From Nilaparvata lugens (taxonomy: Eukaryota > Arthropoda > Insecta > Hemiptera > Delphacidae), in assembly GCF_014356525.2 (NCBI RefSeq), contig NC_052506.1:10397900-10461899 (forward strand): DNA of 64,000 bases, written 5' to 3'. Under the pieces are notes generated by a model. That model did no database searches. It saw only the letters and a list, made by a program, of their open reading frames with translations, and was not told where the DNA came from. This document shows, piece after piece, positions 46,777 through 57,513 of this stretch. Each line of letters opens with the position of its first letter. Position 1 is the stretch's first letter. A program made the translations under genes and the position numbers.

Positions 46777-47300
46777 CTTGTAAGCACTAAAGCTCAGCTG
46801 ACATATTCTATCACAAGCCCCCCTCAACCTTCTTCGAGAGCGAATCGTTTACAAATTCTCCTAACTTAATTTGGGACGGAAGAATAAAATTCCAATTTCA
46901 TTTCAAAGCAGCACTACTCATTCGAACAGAGTATCATAAATTCTTTCAAATAACAAATAACAGCACAGAAGAGGATTGCAACACTTTTGTTACAGCGTCA
47001 TGTGTACTGAAAGTTACTGTACTCGGAGTCGTGTATTGCAATGGGGTAGTGATGAGAAGCGAGAAGAGTTGAAATAGGGAGAAGGCACCAAAATTAACAG
47101 ACACAACTTACGGAGTCAACGTGCATAGAGTGGTGGCGGTGGAGGTGGAGATGCCTTGATGAAGGAGAGTGGTCGTTAGCTCGTGGCAAAGGAAAACAAG
47201 GCAGAATAGCAGGAAACGAATTGAAGTTTCGTCAGTGATAACTTGTATCTTGGGCAAGTATGCTGCCTTCCCCCTCCATCACACCACCCACAATAACACA
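46777..47300. other. Unique spacer
   Basis: Nothing recognised. Confidence 0.35.
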
Positions 47301-47640
47301 CCACTTACAAAATGGAGAAGACAGTAACAATAATACACTGAACAATAGACGGAGGAGAATTTAGAAAGATAGACAAGAAAGAGAGTATAATGAAGCAGTC
47401 CTCAAATGATTTGTGAGTCGAAAAACAACTCCAGGTCTGGCAGGATACAATTCTGAAACATCATTGCATACCACTTTCAAAATGGAGAAGACAGCAACAA
47501 TAATACACTGAACAATAGACGGTGGAGAATTTCGAAAGATAGACAAGAAAGAGAGCATAATGAAGGAGCCCTCAAATGATTTGTGAGTCGAAAAACAACT
47601 CCAGGTCTGGCAGGATACAATTCTGAAATATCATTGCACT
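47301..47640 (+). repeat. 170-bp tandem duplication
   Basis: aatggagaagacagnaacaa begins copies at 47311 and 47481, almost identical through caggatacaattctgaaa. Confidence 0.93.
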
Positions 47641-48639
47641 TCTGGTAATCAGTTACTGGATATTTTCACTCTGTACATTCAACTTCAGCAAACTTCCCGA
47701 ACAACAACTACTTTCCGTTCCATTTCTTTGTCGAGTGCAGAATCAGCAGCATATTTCAACAGTAGTTTCGTCATTGAAACTTAGAGCTTTTGTTTGTGTT
47801 TCAGAAAGAGAAAGATGTGGTGCACTGTTCTGCGAAACTATTGATAAAATTTTTACACCGTATACTCCGTTGCTTATAAGAAACAAACTAGTGACTTCAA
47901 TTCTTGTAATCAACCATGAATACACATCCAGATATCATTCTACATTGAGAAATTATCTATCGATAGATTAAAAATGATCGAATGTTAGGTTGCACCAATC
48001 ATGATCGACCATCTTGATCTTAGCCATTAGTACTTAGATACACTCAGTAGCTGACAGCTAACTCAACTTAAAATTGATTTAGTTACCATTCCACCGTAAG
48101 AGCTACAATGTGATTAATTACAAAGCAAATCTACAATGATACTAGTCAACATTAAAACCCATCGTTTATGATTGATTCAATCATCGATTATGATTGATTC
48201 AATAAATGCATTTCTGGTCAAATTGTAAGTTATACTAGGGGTTAGTGCTGTTTGATAACTCCGGATTGTGAACGCCCCATCTAAAACCATTAGAATTATC
48301 CTATATATCCTATAATTAAACTATAACCATCTGCTATTAGCAAACTGCAATAGCGGTCCAAGCGGATAATGTTGTGTAACTCAAAGTTTATAACCTCACT
48401 TTGCCACCAAATATGACCAAAACAAATATGGCCACCGTTTTAACAGAGTTAGCTAGAGTTAGCGGACTCAAACCTGCGCTATCTGCTATCTCGTCTGCAA
48501 ATTTTTTTCTAATGTACTACTATAGCATTGAGTTAAAACAGACTTATCAAATAGCAGGAGTTAGCGAATAGCTCGACTTAGCCAGCTAACTCCAACATTG
48601 TGGATACCCCTATTGTAGGCTCTAGGCTATTGTTATTCA
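47641..48639. other. Unique AT-rich stretch
   Basis: A 78-codon frame (47735-47971) has no motif. Local repeats of gattgattcaatcat at 48168-48200. Nothing else recognised. Confidence 0.35.
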
Positions 48640-49168
48640 TTCATTCATTTGTTGATACAATTACAAATCATATGAATATGATCGGGATAGAACAACAGGC
48701 ACAGCCAAAAGCTATTCTGTTCCCAAATTTTGATATATAATAACTATGTTATGAACATAGTAAGATTCGTTTTTGGTCCTGCACAATTATTCCTTTAATA
48801 TGCTAATAGGAAATATTTTAGTGATAATAATGTAAAATATGTTTTCTATGTTTGGTTTCGAAGCATCTAAATTTGAAAATCTACTTTGTGAAAATAATTC
48901 TTCTTTTTCTTCTGGTGCCTATCCGTTACCGAATGTTGGCAATCATTCTGGCAATTATAACCTTGTTGACTGCCGCTCTAAAAAGTTCCGGGGTGGACTC
49001 TGCAAACCATGTTCTCAAGTTCTTTAACCAGGAAATTCGTCTCCTACCAACACCTCTCCTGCCAAGAACTTTACCCTGTAGTACACATTTCAACAACTGA
49101 TATTTAGTTCCATTCCTCATAATGTGTCCCAGATACTCCAATTTCCGTCTCCTGACGGAAGAGAACAA
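48640..49168 (-). pseudogene. LINE 3' fragment with coding end and family F tail
   Basis: The minus frame from 49168 to 48926 contains RRKLEYLGHIMRNG, GRRRISWLKNLR, TPELFRAAVNK and MIANIR, the well-known C-terminal end of arthropod LINE endonuclease/RT proteins. A 3' UTR with family F words follows and ends in an (aatg)n tail at 48640. The RT core is absent (5' truncation). This copy links the family F sequence to a LINE. Confidence 0.88.
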
Positions 49169-49194
49169 CTACAAGACGTAACCTATTTCGGAAT

Positions 49195-49300
49195 ATGTGT
49201 AACCTTATCTGAATTTGGGAGAGGAATAGCACAAGGTTACCTTATTTCTCCTCTCCCTATCATTTAGATGACTACTTATTGTATGAATAAATAAATAAAT
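49195..49300 (+). mobile_element. Retroposon 3'-end family K with A-rich tail
   Basis: tttgggagaggaatagcaca, aaggttaccttatttctcct and ctacttattgtatgaataaa, ending in a (taaa)n run. See 42035-42115. Confidence 0.65.
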
Positions 49301-49504
49301 AGAATAAATAAATAAACTGGATAAATAAATAGTCTTTCACTCTGAATCAAATTACAAAAATCAGGAATTGAAAATTATACTATGTATTATACTAGTTCGA
49401 GAATTTTAGAGAATTTTACTAGTTGAGAACTTTTCCCAATGTTTGAGATTAGAATTCAGATTGTGAAAATTTGTTCTTGACTCAATTCAACAGAACAGCA
49501 ATTC

Positions 49505-49805
49505 ATATGACTAGTAGTTCTATGAACAGTAGACCTCACGCAGTATTCTCATCCACAAGTACCTGATTCAAACTGTAGACCTTATGGAAATACAGCAATA
49601 GACTGGCTTCTCCACACATCTGTGTAATCACTTGTCAGCTGATTAATTTATGATGAATAATTCTGTAGTCTGATTTTTACTCTAATATTGGCGTATGAAG
49701 GAGGCTCCTTTTTCCTTTTATATTATCCTTGAAATGCAAAATATGAAATAAGAAATGCCAAACGGTCGACTTGAATCTTAGACCTCACTCCGTTCGGTCA
49801 ATAAT
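49505..49805 (+). mobile_element. Family H interspersed repeat, shorter copy
   Basis: Same blocks as 40730-41360, internally deleted between aaaatatgaaataagaaatg and cttgaatcttagacctcact. Confidence 0.65.
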
Positions 49806-50239
49806 AAAACGAACGAACCCAACATGGACTGTTGGGAACGTATCTCACCAATTAAGAACAGTGTATGATGTTGGTGTCATTTGATGTGATAACTCTGGTT
49901 CTGTAAACGCTGGAGGTCGAAACAGTTCGACTCAATTAGTTAATGGCCAACTGCAATCTGTTAGATTGTCCACGGCTCTTACCTTCAACCGGGAGTGTGG
50001 GCTGAGACCTCAGTTAGTTGGTCACTACTTAACAACATCAGGATAGCTTCTATCGCAACAATAAATCGCTCGCTATACTGTAACTCATGAGATTGATATG
50101 ATACACAACATGCGGGCTGAGAGTAAAAGGGAATTATTTGTGAATTTTGCGGGTCTATACCGGTCGATATTTCAAGATTATCACTCTAGCTTCTCGAAGT
50201 GCTTGCTCTCTAAAGGTGCATTTTCGTTTGTGCGTAAAT
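49806..50239. other. Unique spacer
   Basis: Nothing recognised; possibly older LINE sequence upstream of the next feature. Confidence 0.3.
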
Positions 50240-50690
50240 TTCCGCATTTTTGTTGTTATGCTGTTACGTGTTTTCCACTCTCTTGTATGGGATGGAATCA
50301 TGGACCCTTAAAAAGAGCCATCTGGATAAGTTGGAAGCCTTTGACATATGGTGCTACCGCAGGATGTGGCGGATACCGTGGACGGATAGAGTCACCAACT
50401 TGCAAGTCCTAGCGAAAATGAAGAAACAATGTGAAGTTGTTTACACCATAAAAAAGAGAAAACTCCTGTATCTTGGACATCTAATGAGAAGCCACAAATA
50501 TATAACTCTGCAGAATATAGTTCAAGGAAAAATCAGCGAAAAAAGGAGTGTTGGAAGGCGACGTGTTTCCTGGCTTAAACATTTGAGGGATTGGTTTGAC
50601 TGCAGCAGCAAGGACTTGTTTCGATCGGCGACAGTGAATAAGATCCGGATTGCTGTGCTGATAGCCAACCTCTGATAGGAGACGCACTAG
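50240..50690 (+). pseudogene. LINE polyprotein C-terminal fragment
   Basis: The 141-codon frame (50250-50675) contains LLYGMESWTLKK, KLEAFDIWCYRRMWRI, RKLLYLGHLMRS, GRRRVSWLKHLRDWF and a terminal AVLIANL. These are the standard motifs downstream of RT in a LINE group common in arthropods (RTE-like, not certain). It ends aggagaagaagtg, a (gaa)-type tail. It is 5'-truncated. It is a paralogue of, but clearly diverged from, the fragment at 48926-49168. Confidence 0.9.
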
Positions 50691-51722
50691 GAGAAGAAGT
50701 GAATTTCCACAGTCGACGACGACAAGCATTGTTGACATTCATATTGTCCAAATTTCCAAGTGTGCTAAAACAGCTGATCAAATAACTTTTCATTTGTTTT
50801 TATTATTAAAGAATTGAACATTTCTAATAATATCAACATATTGCAATTTAAAAGTAAAAAATCTGGTGTGGCGCACTCACACAACTTTCCTTGCGGTTAT
50901 GAAAATTGATCACTAGTGACGCTAGTGTTCCCGCGCATCTCAAATCTACTTTCAAAGATTTGAGCCAGCTAGTGACAGGGCAATAACGCTGGAGACACAC
51001 GAGGTCTGCTATCTCTTCATAGTGAATGATTCAATAGAATCAACAATAATTTGCAATTGAATAATCACATTTTCTCGAATTTAAAGCTTATTTTCAATTT
51101 TAGGTGAAAATGTTACTGGACATTAATTGTAGAGATTCTGATGCTGAATCTTTTCCACTCAAAATTTTTTGTTTAAATTGTATCTGAAGCCTGATAATTG
51201 AGAATCTAAAATCAAACTTTTCATAGATGAGGCGGAGCTCCTGGAATGTTTACAGATATGGGACTTGTGGCAGTTGATAGAGCTTATCGATGACTATTTT
51301 AGGTATAACTTTAATCAAAATTGTTGGAGCCGTTTTCGAGAAAATCGCAAAAAACCCTGTTTTTGACAACATTTTCGCCATTTTAGCCTCCATCTTGAAT
51401 CGCATTTTGATCGAAATTGTTCGTGTCGGATCCTTATATTGTAAGGACCTTACGTTCCAGATTTCAAGTCATAACTTTAATTGGGAGATGAGATATCGTG
51501 TACACACACACACACACATATACAGACCAATACCCAAAAACCACTTTTTTGGACTCAGGGGACCTTGAAACGTATAGAAATTGGGGTACCTTAATTTTTT
51601 TCGGAAAGCAATACTTTCCTTACCTATGGTAATAGGGCAAGGAAAGTAAGAAGTATAAGCACAACCTGCCCCATTGAAACATAATTGAACATAATCTTTT
51701 AGGATATGTAGACAAATCGAAA
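50691..51722 (+). repeat. Family I repeat, split by family A
   Basis: Left part 50697-50861 (aagcattgttgacattca, gtgctaaaacagctgatcaa) and right part 51647-51722 (aagtataagcacaacctg, aacataatcttttagg). Together they match the uninterrupted copy at 53050-53290. That copy shows the pre-insertion state of the family A element. Confidence 0.75.
50862..51646 (+). mobile_element. Family A repeat, complete copy
   Basis: It runs from tctggtgtggcgcactcaca to gggcaaggaaag. The empty site at 53215-53240 defines the ends. The flanks are taaaaaa and taagaa, close to the TTTTTA flanks of the 19096 copy (opposite strand). It contains cgcgcatctc, gccatttt-agcctccatcttg (a one-mismatch AAGATGGCGGC) and a CA run at 51503-51520. 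No ORF. Confidence 0.88.
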
Positions 51723-51851
51723 TCTACCCAATCTGAGACCCTCACCCTGTCATGGTCGACGAAGGCATTTACGCACAAACGAAAACCCAGCTTAAGATGA
51801 AAATATAATAGAAAAAGACAGCTTAATGCATGCTATGAAATTCCTAGTTTA

Positions 51852-52104
51852 TATATACTTTGGACTCAAGATTGGACAGAACTTAAAAAATTATAAACAT
51901 AACCTATTCTTGGATAATTTCTATCAAAATTTGGGATGGAACAGTTTCGGGCTTCAAGCCTTTTGGCTTTGATTGGGAAAGGAACAAAAGGCTTGAAGCC
52001 CGAAACTGTTCCATCCCAAATTTTGATAGAAATTATCCAAGAATAGGTTATGTTTATAATTTTTTAAGTTCTGTCCACTCTTGAGTCCAAAGTATATATA
52101 AATT
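51852..52104. mobile_element. Inverted pair of family F ends (hairpin)
   Basis: About 117-bp arms (51852-51970 and 51986-52104) with about one mismatch. They share tatatatactttggactcaa, aacataacctattcttggat and gggatggaacagtttcgggc, then aggcttgaagcccga. The loop is about 15 bp. The arms resemble family F 3' UTR (21500-21640). Confidence 0.85.
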
Positions 52105-52353
52105 AGGGATTTGATAGTTGACTATGATAATGTATCTATCAATGTAGAAATAAATAGATATCTATATTTCTAGAACCACAACATTCCAAGAAATTGCTTC
52201 GTCAAAAGTCTAACCACCAAATCCCCGGCATAGTTGATGGAAACAGTAGTAATATTACTAAGCATTGAGCCTTTGTTCACGCCAGGAAATGAATAAAAAT
52301 AGAATGTTTGAAAGTTGGAAAAGATGAAAACCATATTCTGACAAAGAGTTATA

Positions 52354-52632
52354 CCATAGAGAAACAATAGCGTAAGTAGATATCCCATAGTATAGGGTGT
52401 TTATGTCGCAACTTTTACTGTTATCTCAAGCCGATAACTCTCGATTATTATCAATTTTTACTGTTTTGTTGGGGTAATAGTGTATGAACGGCATATTTTG
52501 AGAGACTACCAGCGTCACACAGCTGCATAGGAAAGAACTATGTGAACTATCGGCTTGGGATAAGAGTGAAACTTGCAACATAAACGCCCTATACCATGGG
52601 ATATCTACTTATGCTATATCGTTTCTCTATGG
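52354..52632. mobile_element. Palindromic MITE, copy 2
   Basis: ccatagagaaacaatagcg at the left and gtttctctatgg at the right. Inner agggtgtttatgtcgcaact and ataaacgccctataccat. Same family as 46503-46776. Confidence 0.85.
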
Positions 52633-52734
52633 TTATACTATTTCGGAATGAATATTTGGATATCACTTTTTATACTACATAGAAATTCATGATATTGTTG
52701 ACGAAATGATTATTTTTAGCACAATGAAAAAATA

Positions 52735-53570
52735 ACGTTTTCGCCCCACTTGGATGTAATGAGCTGGTTTTCGTGCGTCATATGGAGGCCGAAAATGATT
52801 GTTTTCTGACCAGGCCGGTAAAAATTTTACGGCCCTAGGCCTGTAAAATAACCTTGAAGTCAGCTGATTCTGATTTGATGTGAACGTGTTTACAAAATGA
52901 TTTATGAAACGGAATCAGTTTATGCTTCTAGAATTGAATAAGTATTCTGCAATAAGATATTATCATTTTATTTGGATGAATAAAATACAGATAAGATATA
53001 TATTATAAACTATACAAATTCGATTTCCAGAGAAGGATAGAACCTCTAACCTAAACTTCCGAAGTCAACAACAACAAGCATTGTTGACGTTGACATTCAG
53101 ATTGGCCAAATTTCAAGTGTGCTAAAACAGCTGATCAAAAAACTTTTCATTATTTGTGTTTATTATTCAAGAATCAAAACATTTATAATAATATCATCTT
53201 ATTGTCATTTGGAAGAATAAAAAGTATAAACTCAACCTCTTACATAATTGAACATAATCTTTTAGGTTATTTAGACAAATCAGAATAAAAAATAAAAATA
53301 CTTCGACAATTTCCTGATATTCAGATTACCTCAGATTTGCTAGAGCTATGACCTTCCTGTTTTGCTTTTGGAAGTGCCTAATAAACAATTATTCTCATAT
53401 TTATATTGTTTATTTTTCTGTGTGGCGAAAAATAACATGGGCAAAAATGTTTTTCCGGCTCTCAATCTTTTCTAGTCCTCGGCCTACGGCCTCGGACTTG
53501 AAAACCGATTTCTAGCCGGAAAAGTCTCATTTTCGGCCCTAGGTGCGAAATATACTATTTCATGTTAGCC
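52735..53570. other. Repeat-derived region with two GC-rich hairpin modules
   Basis: ccggtaaaaattttacggcc then ctagg at 52822-52850, and cctcggcctacggcctcgga within ctag...ctag near 53475-53510, followed by ttcggccctaggtgcg. Between them lies the uninterrupted family I copy (53050-53290). Probably parts of one diverged element with inverted, GC-rich ends. Confidence 0.5.
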
Positions 53571-53727
53571 TAACTCAAAGCTCTCTATCATGAATTATTC
53601 ATGGAGCATTGAGATAATCAGAACAGAGGAAAGGTGAGAACATCTGAAATCGTGTTACTAGATGATGTTAGATTACAGCCAGTTACACACACATCGATTT
53701 TTAGACGTACAATTTTTTGTCGTCCTT

Positions 53728-54477
53728 CAACTTTTTTCACTTGCTACTTTCACTTTTTGTATAGTTGTGTAGTTGATATTGTGGTAATTATTCATATTGA
53801 ATGAAAAAGACTAAGAAATTGTCAAAAAACCACAGATTTATTGATACTTGGAAAGACCGGTTTCGGTTATTACACCATTGTCAATCTCTGATAAACTAAA
53901 ACTAAATACAAGAGCAGCAGAATTTATACTAGTAGGCGAGTACTGCTATTGGTCAAGGGCACGAACGCCTGCCATTGGCCCAGCTGGACAGTCTCCTCCC
54001 ACTCAACGGTGTCACAAAATGGCGGCTCAAGCAACAGACACGCCATGATAACAAAATTAACTTTCAGTACAAAATAAGAACCAAGAGAACAAGTGAAAGA
54101 TGATAAAACAAAAATATGTAAATGGAATAACTATTGACTAATGTATGCTTACAATGTTTATGATAAAACTAAATTCGTAGTGTTGTATTGGTTGAAATGA
54201 ATCTGATCATTTAAACTATACTGGGAATTGTCCTTAATTACTTTTGTTATTTCTAAAGCCTCTAGGTTATTCAAAGATCTGCCTTTGTTATCAACATGCA
54301 GAAACTCAATATTCTCCTCAACTGTGAACTTGTGATTATTTGTTATCAAATGTTCTGCAAAGTTAGATCCCCCACATTGTTTATTCTAATCTCTGATGTG
54401 TTCTTTAATTCTACTTTTGAAACTTCTACCTGTTTGACCCACATAACAAGCATTACATTCATGATCTTTTTCTTTAA
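53728..54477 (-). mobile_element. Penelope-like element, 5'-truncated
   Basis: Minus strand. It enters with coding sequence CNACYVGQTGRSFKS (about 54450-54405), the GIY-YIG endonuclease core of Penelope-like elements, then RIKEHIRD. After a stop or substitution, ITNNHKFTVEEN...LNNLEALEITK and a stop near 54158 follow. The 3' UTR ends with accgaaaccggtctttcc and gacaatttcttagtcttttt. Flanked by an 8-bp tcgtcctt duplication (53720-53727, 54478-54485). The RT domain is absent. The protein would be a fused reverse transcriptase/nuclease; this copy cannot function. Confidence 0.88.
54157..54477 (-). pseudogene. PLE GIY-YIG endonuclease fragment
   Basis: The conserved Cys pair and CYVGQTGRS motif are followed by R-x3-H (RIKEH), typical of the PLE version with zinc-binding cysteines. 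The downstream frame (54349 to 54158) is open to the natural end. The reading frame is interrupted by one stop in the IRD-NKQCG segment (about 54390). Confidence 0.82.
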
Positions 54478-54959
54478 TCGTCCTTATAAATTAATCAAAT
54501 TAGATTAAACAGATGATGTCAAACAAGCTCCGTGTGACAAGCTCCGTGTAATCGGGTAGAATTCAGAAGGACGGCCAAAAATCGATGTGTTGTGACTGGC
54601 CTATCTGCTCTACATAAGTAATCCTTGATGTATGAAGAAATCTCGATATATTTTGAGTAATGCAAGTTATAAAGAGAGTAAGTTGTAAGCTGACTGATCA
54701 ACAACTAACTATTTCCGTTAAGAAGAACGGTTAGGTTGAAGTTCAGAGTATTCTAGTTAATCATACCTGATCACTTTTGTACAGTAACAAAAATCAACAA
54801 GAAATAAACTAATTATTAATAGTACTGGAGTGTTGAAATTATAATTCGCAACCAATTTCATAAAATTTTCACAAACCAATGAGGAAAATGATCGACATAC
54901 TTTTGGAGGATAAGGTTGTTGCATTTTGCTTATTAGTTCATGATTGGAGGGTATTGTTG

Positions 54960-55150
54960 AGTGGGAGTGACTATTGCTTTGCAACTAATCAGACCGATGA
55001 CAGCTGGCAGCAGGTCACGTGACTTGAACAAACCGCAAGATGATAGATAGTTTAGTGGCCTGCTATGGCATGCTGGGAGCTGTGAAGGACCCTCGGCAAC
55101 GCCCAGGCACCAGCAAACAATCACGTGACATTAACATCAATCCCGAATGC
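54960..55150. promoter_or_regulatory. Candidate promoter-like motif cluster
   Basis: Within 130 bp there are two CACGTG E-boxes (gtcacgtgac at 55015-55024 and atcacgtgac at 55121-55130), a tggcatgctgggagctgtg block resembling the CTCCCAGCATGC motif of Staf/ZNF143-type promoters, and a gttgcc-type word in cggcaacgcc. The block is GC-richer than its flanks. No attached ORF or splice donor could be identified, so this is inference from motif clustering. Confidence 0.25.
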
Positions 55151-55217
55151 GTTCTAATCCACACACTACCAACTACAAATGATTCAATTTTTGCAATGAG
55201 GATTGATGAAAAATTAT

Positions 55218-55330
55218 CTATTTATTTTTGGTTACAATTACAGATTGTATTATGAATATGAGTGGGATTGAACAACAGACTTAACCCAAAACTATTCTAC
55301 TCACAAAAATTGATAAAATGACAGAAAATA
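55218..55330 (-). mobile_element. LINE 3'-end family F, diverged
   Basis: tatttatttttggttacaat, gggattgaacaacag, ccaaaactattct and aaaaattgataaaatg. Parallel to 21470-21570. Confidence 0.6.
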
Positions 55331-55532
55331 TAGGTTATGTTGTTATTGTTGAAAGTAATTTAGGGATAATTGTTTGGAATGGGTATAGAAGAAGTAGTTT
55401 AACAAGTGAGTGAAGATTTCTAGATTTCTCTCCTCTAGATTTCTGGGGAGATGATACATTTTTATCTAATCTGAAAATGTTTCGTTCTTGGATAAGAATA
55501 AAATTTCACCAATCCAATGAGAAGGAGAACAG

Positions 55533-55701
55533 TTAAGCCAGTTAGACACACACCGATTTTTTGCCGTCCTTATAAATCCTATTAGATTAAACAGGTGATG
55601 TCAAACAGATTACGTTTGTCAAGTTTCATTTGTTGAGATAGAATTCATAAGGAAGGTAAAACCTCGATCGTCTGAAAATAGATGTGTGTGTAGCTAGCCT
55701 A
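55533..55701. mobile_element. Intact small MITE
   Basis: taagccagttagacacacac at the left and gatgtgtgtgtagctagcct at the right are inverted. The interior includes gccgtccttataaat and gatgatg-like gtgatgtcaaaca words. It gives the empty-site model for the interrupted copy at 53677-54601. Confidence 0.75.
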
Positions 55702-56012
55702 AATGGCTTTAGAAAGCAACTACAGATTGGGAAATTGACGAAATACGTTGAGATTATTTTTTCAGAATCAAGTGACCGATTTTGTCAAGTTAACCTGAAA
55801 TTTGTGCATGAAATTTTATTTGAAGATCAAATAACTGGAAACAATGATACTGAGAGAGAACTGATATTATTGTGATAGCTGCAGTCGATATCGTCGTTAT
55901 GATATCCTACAAGGAAAATCAAAATTGAATAAAAAAAAATTGAATGAATCAACAAACAGAAACTTTGTTCAGTTTTAACAATTTCTACTATATGACAATA
56001 ATATTTATAAAC
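55702..56012. other. Spacer
   Basis: Nothing recognised. Confidence 0.35.
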
Positions 56013-56590
56013 AATTTAATGTATGAATTCAGGCCTACTTATTTTTATTAATAAAATTGAATCATAGTACCCTTTTTTGAAATAAATAGAATAATAATTT
56101 TGTATTTTTGTATTTTTAGACTACTATTCTATTAATTTCAAAAAAGGGCACTATAAATTCTATTTTATAAATTTATAAACAATAAATTTACAACAATTTT
56201 GTTCAGAAAACAGTTTATATAACGGTTCATGACTCTTCTCCTACTGATAGAGCGATAGAGCATTCATTCATTTATCATTAGAATCCTGTAATGTAGGGCC
56301 ATTTATCATTAGGCCTGAAATGTATGAATTCAGGCCTACTTATTTTTATTAATAAAATAGAATTATAGTACCCTTTTTGATATAAATAGAAAAATAATTT
56401 TGTATTTTTAATCTATTATTCTATTAATTTCAAAAAAGTACTATAATTCTATTTTATAAATTTATTCAACAATGAATTTATAACAATTTTGTTCACATAA
56501 CAGTTTATATTAACGGTTCATGACTCTTCTCCTAATGATAGAACGATAGAGCATTCATTCATTCATAATTAGAATCCCGTAAGGATAACA
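56013..56590 (+). repeat. 301-bp tandem duplication
   Basis: gtatgaattcaggcctactt starts copies at 56021 and 56322. Both include an internal inverted pair (agtaccctttttt-gaaat and atttcaaaaaag) and acggttcatgactcttctcc. Confidence 0.92.
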
Positions 56591-57513
56591 TTTCACCAAC
56601 TTTGATTTGTGAGAAGTTCCCTGAAACGAGAAAAAGAAAGATGTACACATTCTGTTACTTAGAAGGGTGGAAAAATTGAGATATTTCACACCCAAATCAG
56701 GAAAGATGTGTGCGAAAAGATATAAAGTATTGATCCAAGATTGTATGCTGATGTAGCTCGATTTCGTTCATGCAGGAAGGAGATGAATGCATCACGGATG
56801 GGAATCTTATCGTTGTGATAGAGTGAGATAAAGGATGAGGAGATGTGAAGCTGATCGACGCACACGGCATGTTCAAACAGCGGGCGTCGACGAAAGAAAC
56901 CGATTGCTAATGCTCTGTTATTTGCAGACACTACACATTTATTCCATTACAAAAGCCTCGGAAAACACCTGCGATTCGTCGCACTGATATGCCTACACAG
57001 GACCGTCATCCGACAATGTGCTGCTAACACACAAACTCCTTTTCGTAATTCCAAATTCGAAATGTTTCAGTAAAGAGATCTCAGTAGATCACAGCAAATA
57101 ATTACATAGTTTGATAATCCCCTTTCCTAATTCCCAATTTAAAATGCTTCAATCAAGAGATGTCAGTAGATCACAACAATTAATTAGATTATTTGATAAT
57201 TTGATTGTGAGTTGGTTGTGGTATTTCTTCAAAATTGAAAGAATAGGACGTCAAATAAATATAGTGATACAAATACAAATTTATTTCTTGTAATACAAAT
57301 ATAGTGGTATTGAAAACATTAACGTCTTATTTAATATTTATTTATTTTATTATTCTAATTTTGTTATTCTTTTAATTGAACTGGCTGAGATTCTTCGGAA
57401 TGATTGTAAATGAAATTAGAGGATAACATATAATATAAAAATTGCATTATCCACGCACAAGTCTGAAACTCATTTGGGCATCATCCTCAGCAGAAGAAGA
57501 AATATATATGATA
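56591..57513. other. Mixed unique DNA with an 87-bp duplication
   Basis: Two diverged copies of ctcagtagatcacarcaa... lie at 57031-57117 and 57118-57204 (each with taattcc-aatt-aaaatg). A more complex block lies at 56690-57010 without a motif-bearing frame. Confidence 0.45.

Larger units (their letters stand above)
53677..54601. mobile_element. MITE (GTTACACACACATCGATTTTT type) interrupted by PLE
   Basis: Left remnant 53677-53727 (cagccagttacacacacatc, gatttttag) and right remnant 54478-54601 (tccttataaattaat, agatgatgtcaaacaagct, ggacggccaaaaatcgatgt). The intact relative is at 55533-55701. tcgtcctt is duplicated at the breakpoints. Confidence 0.8.
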
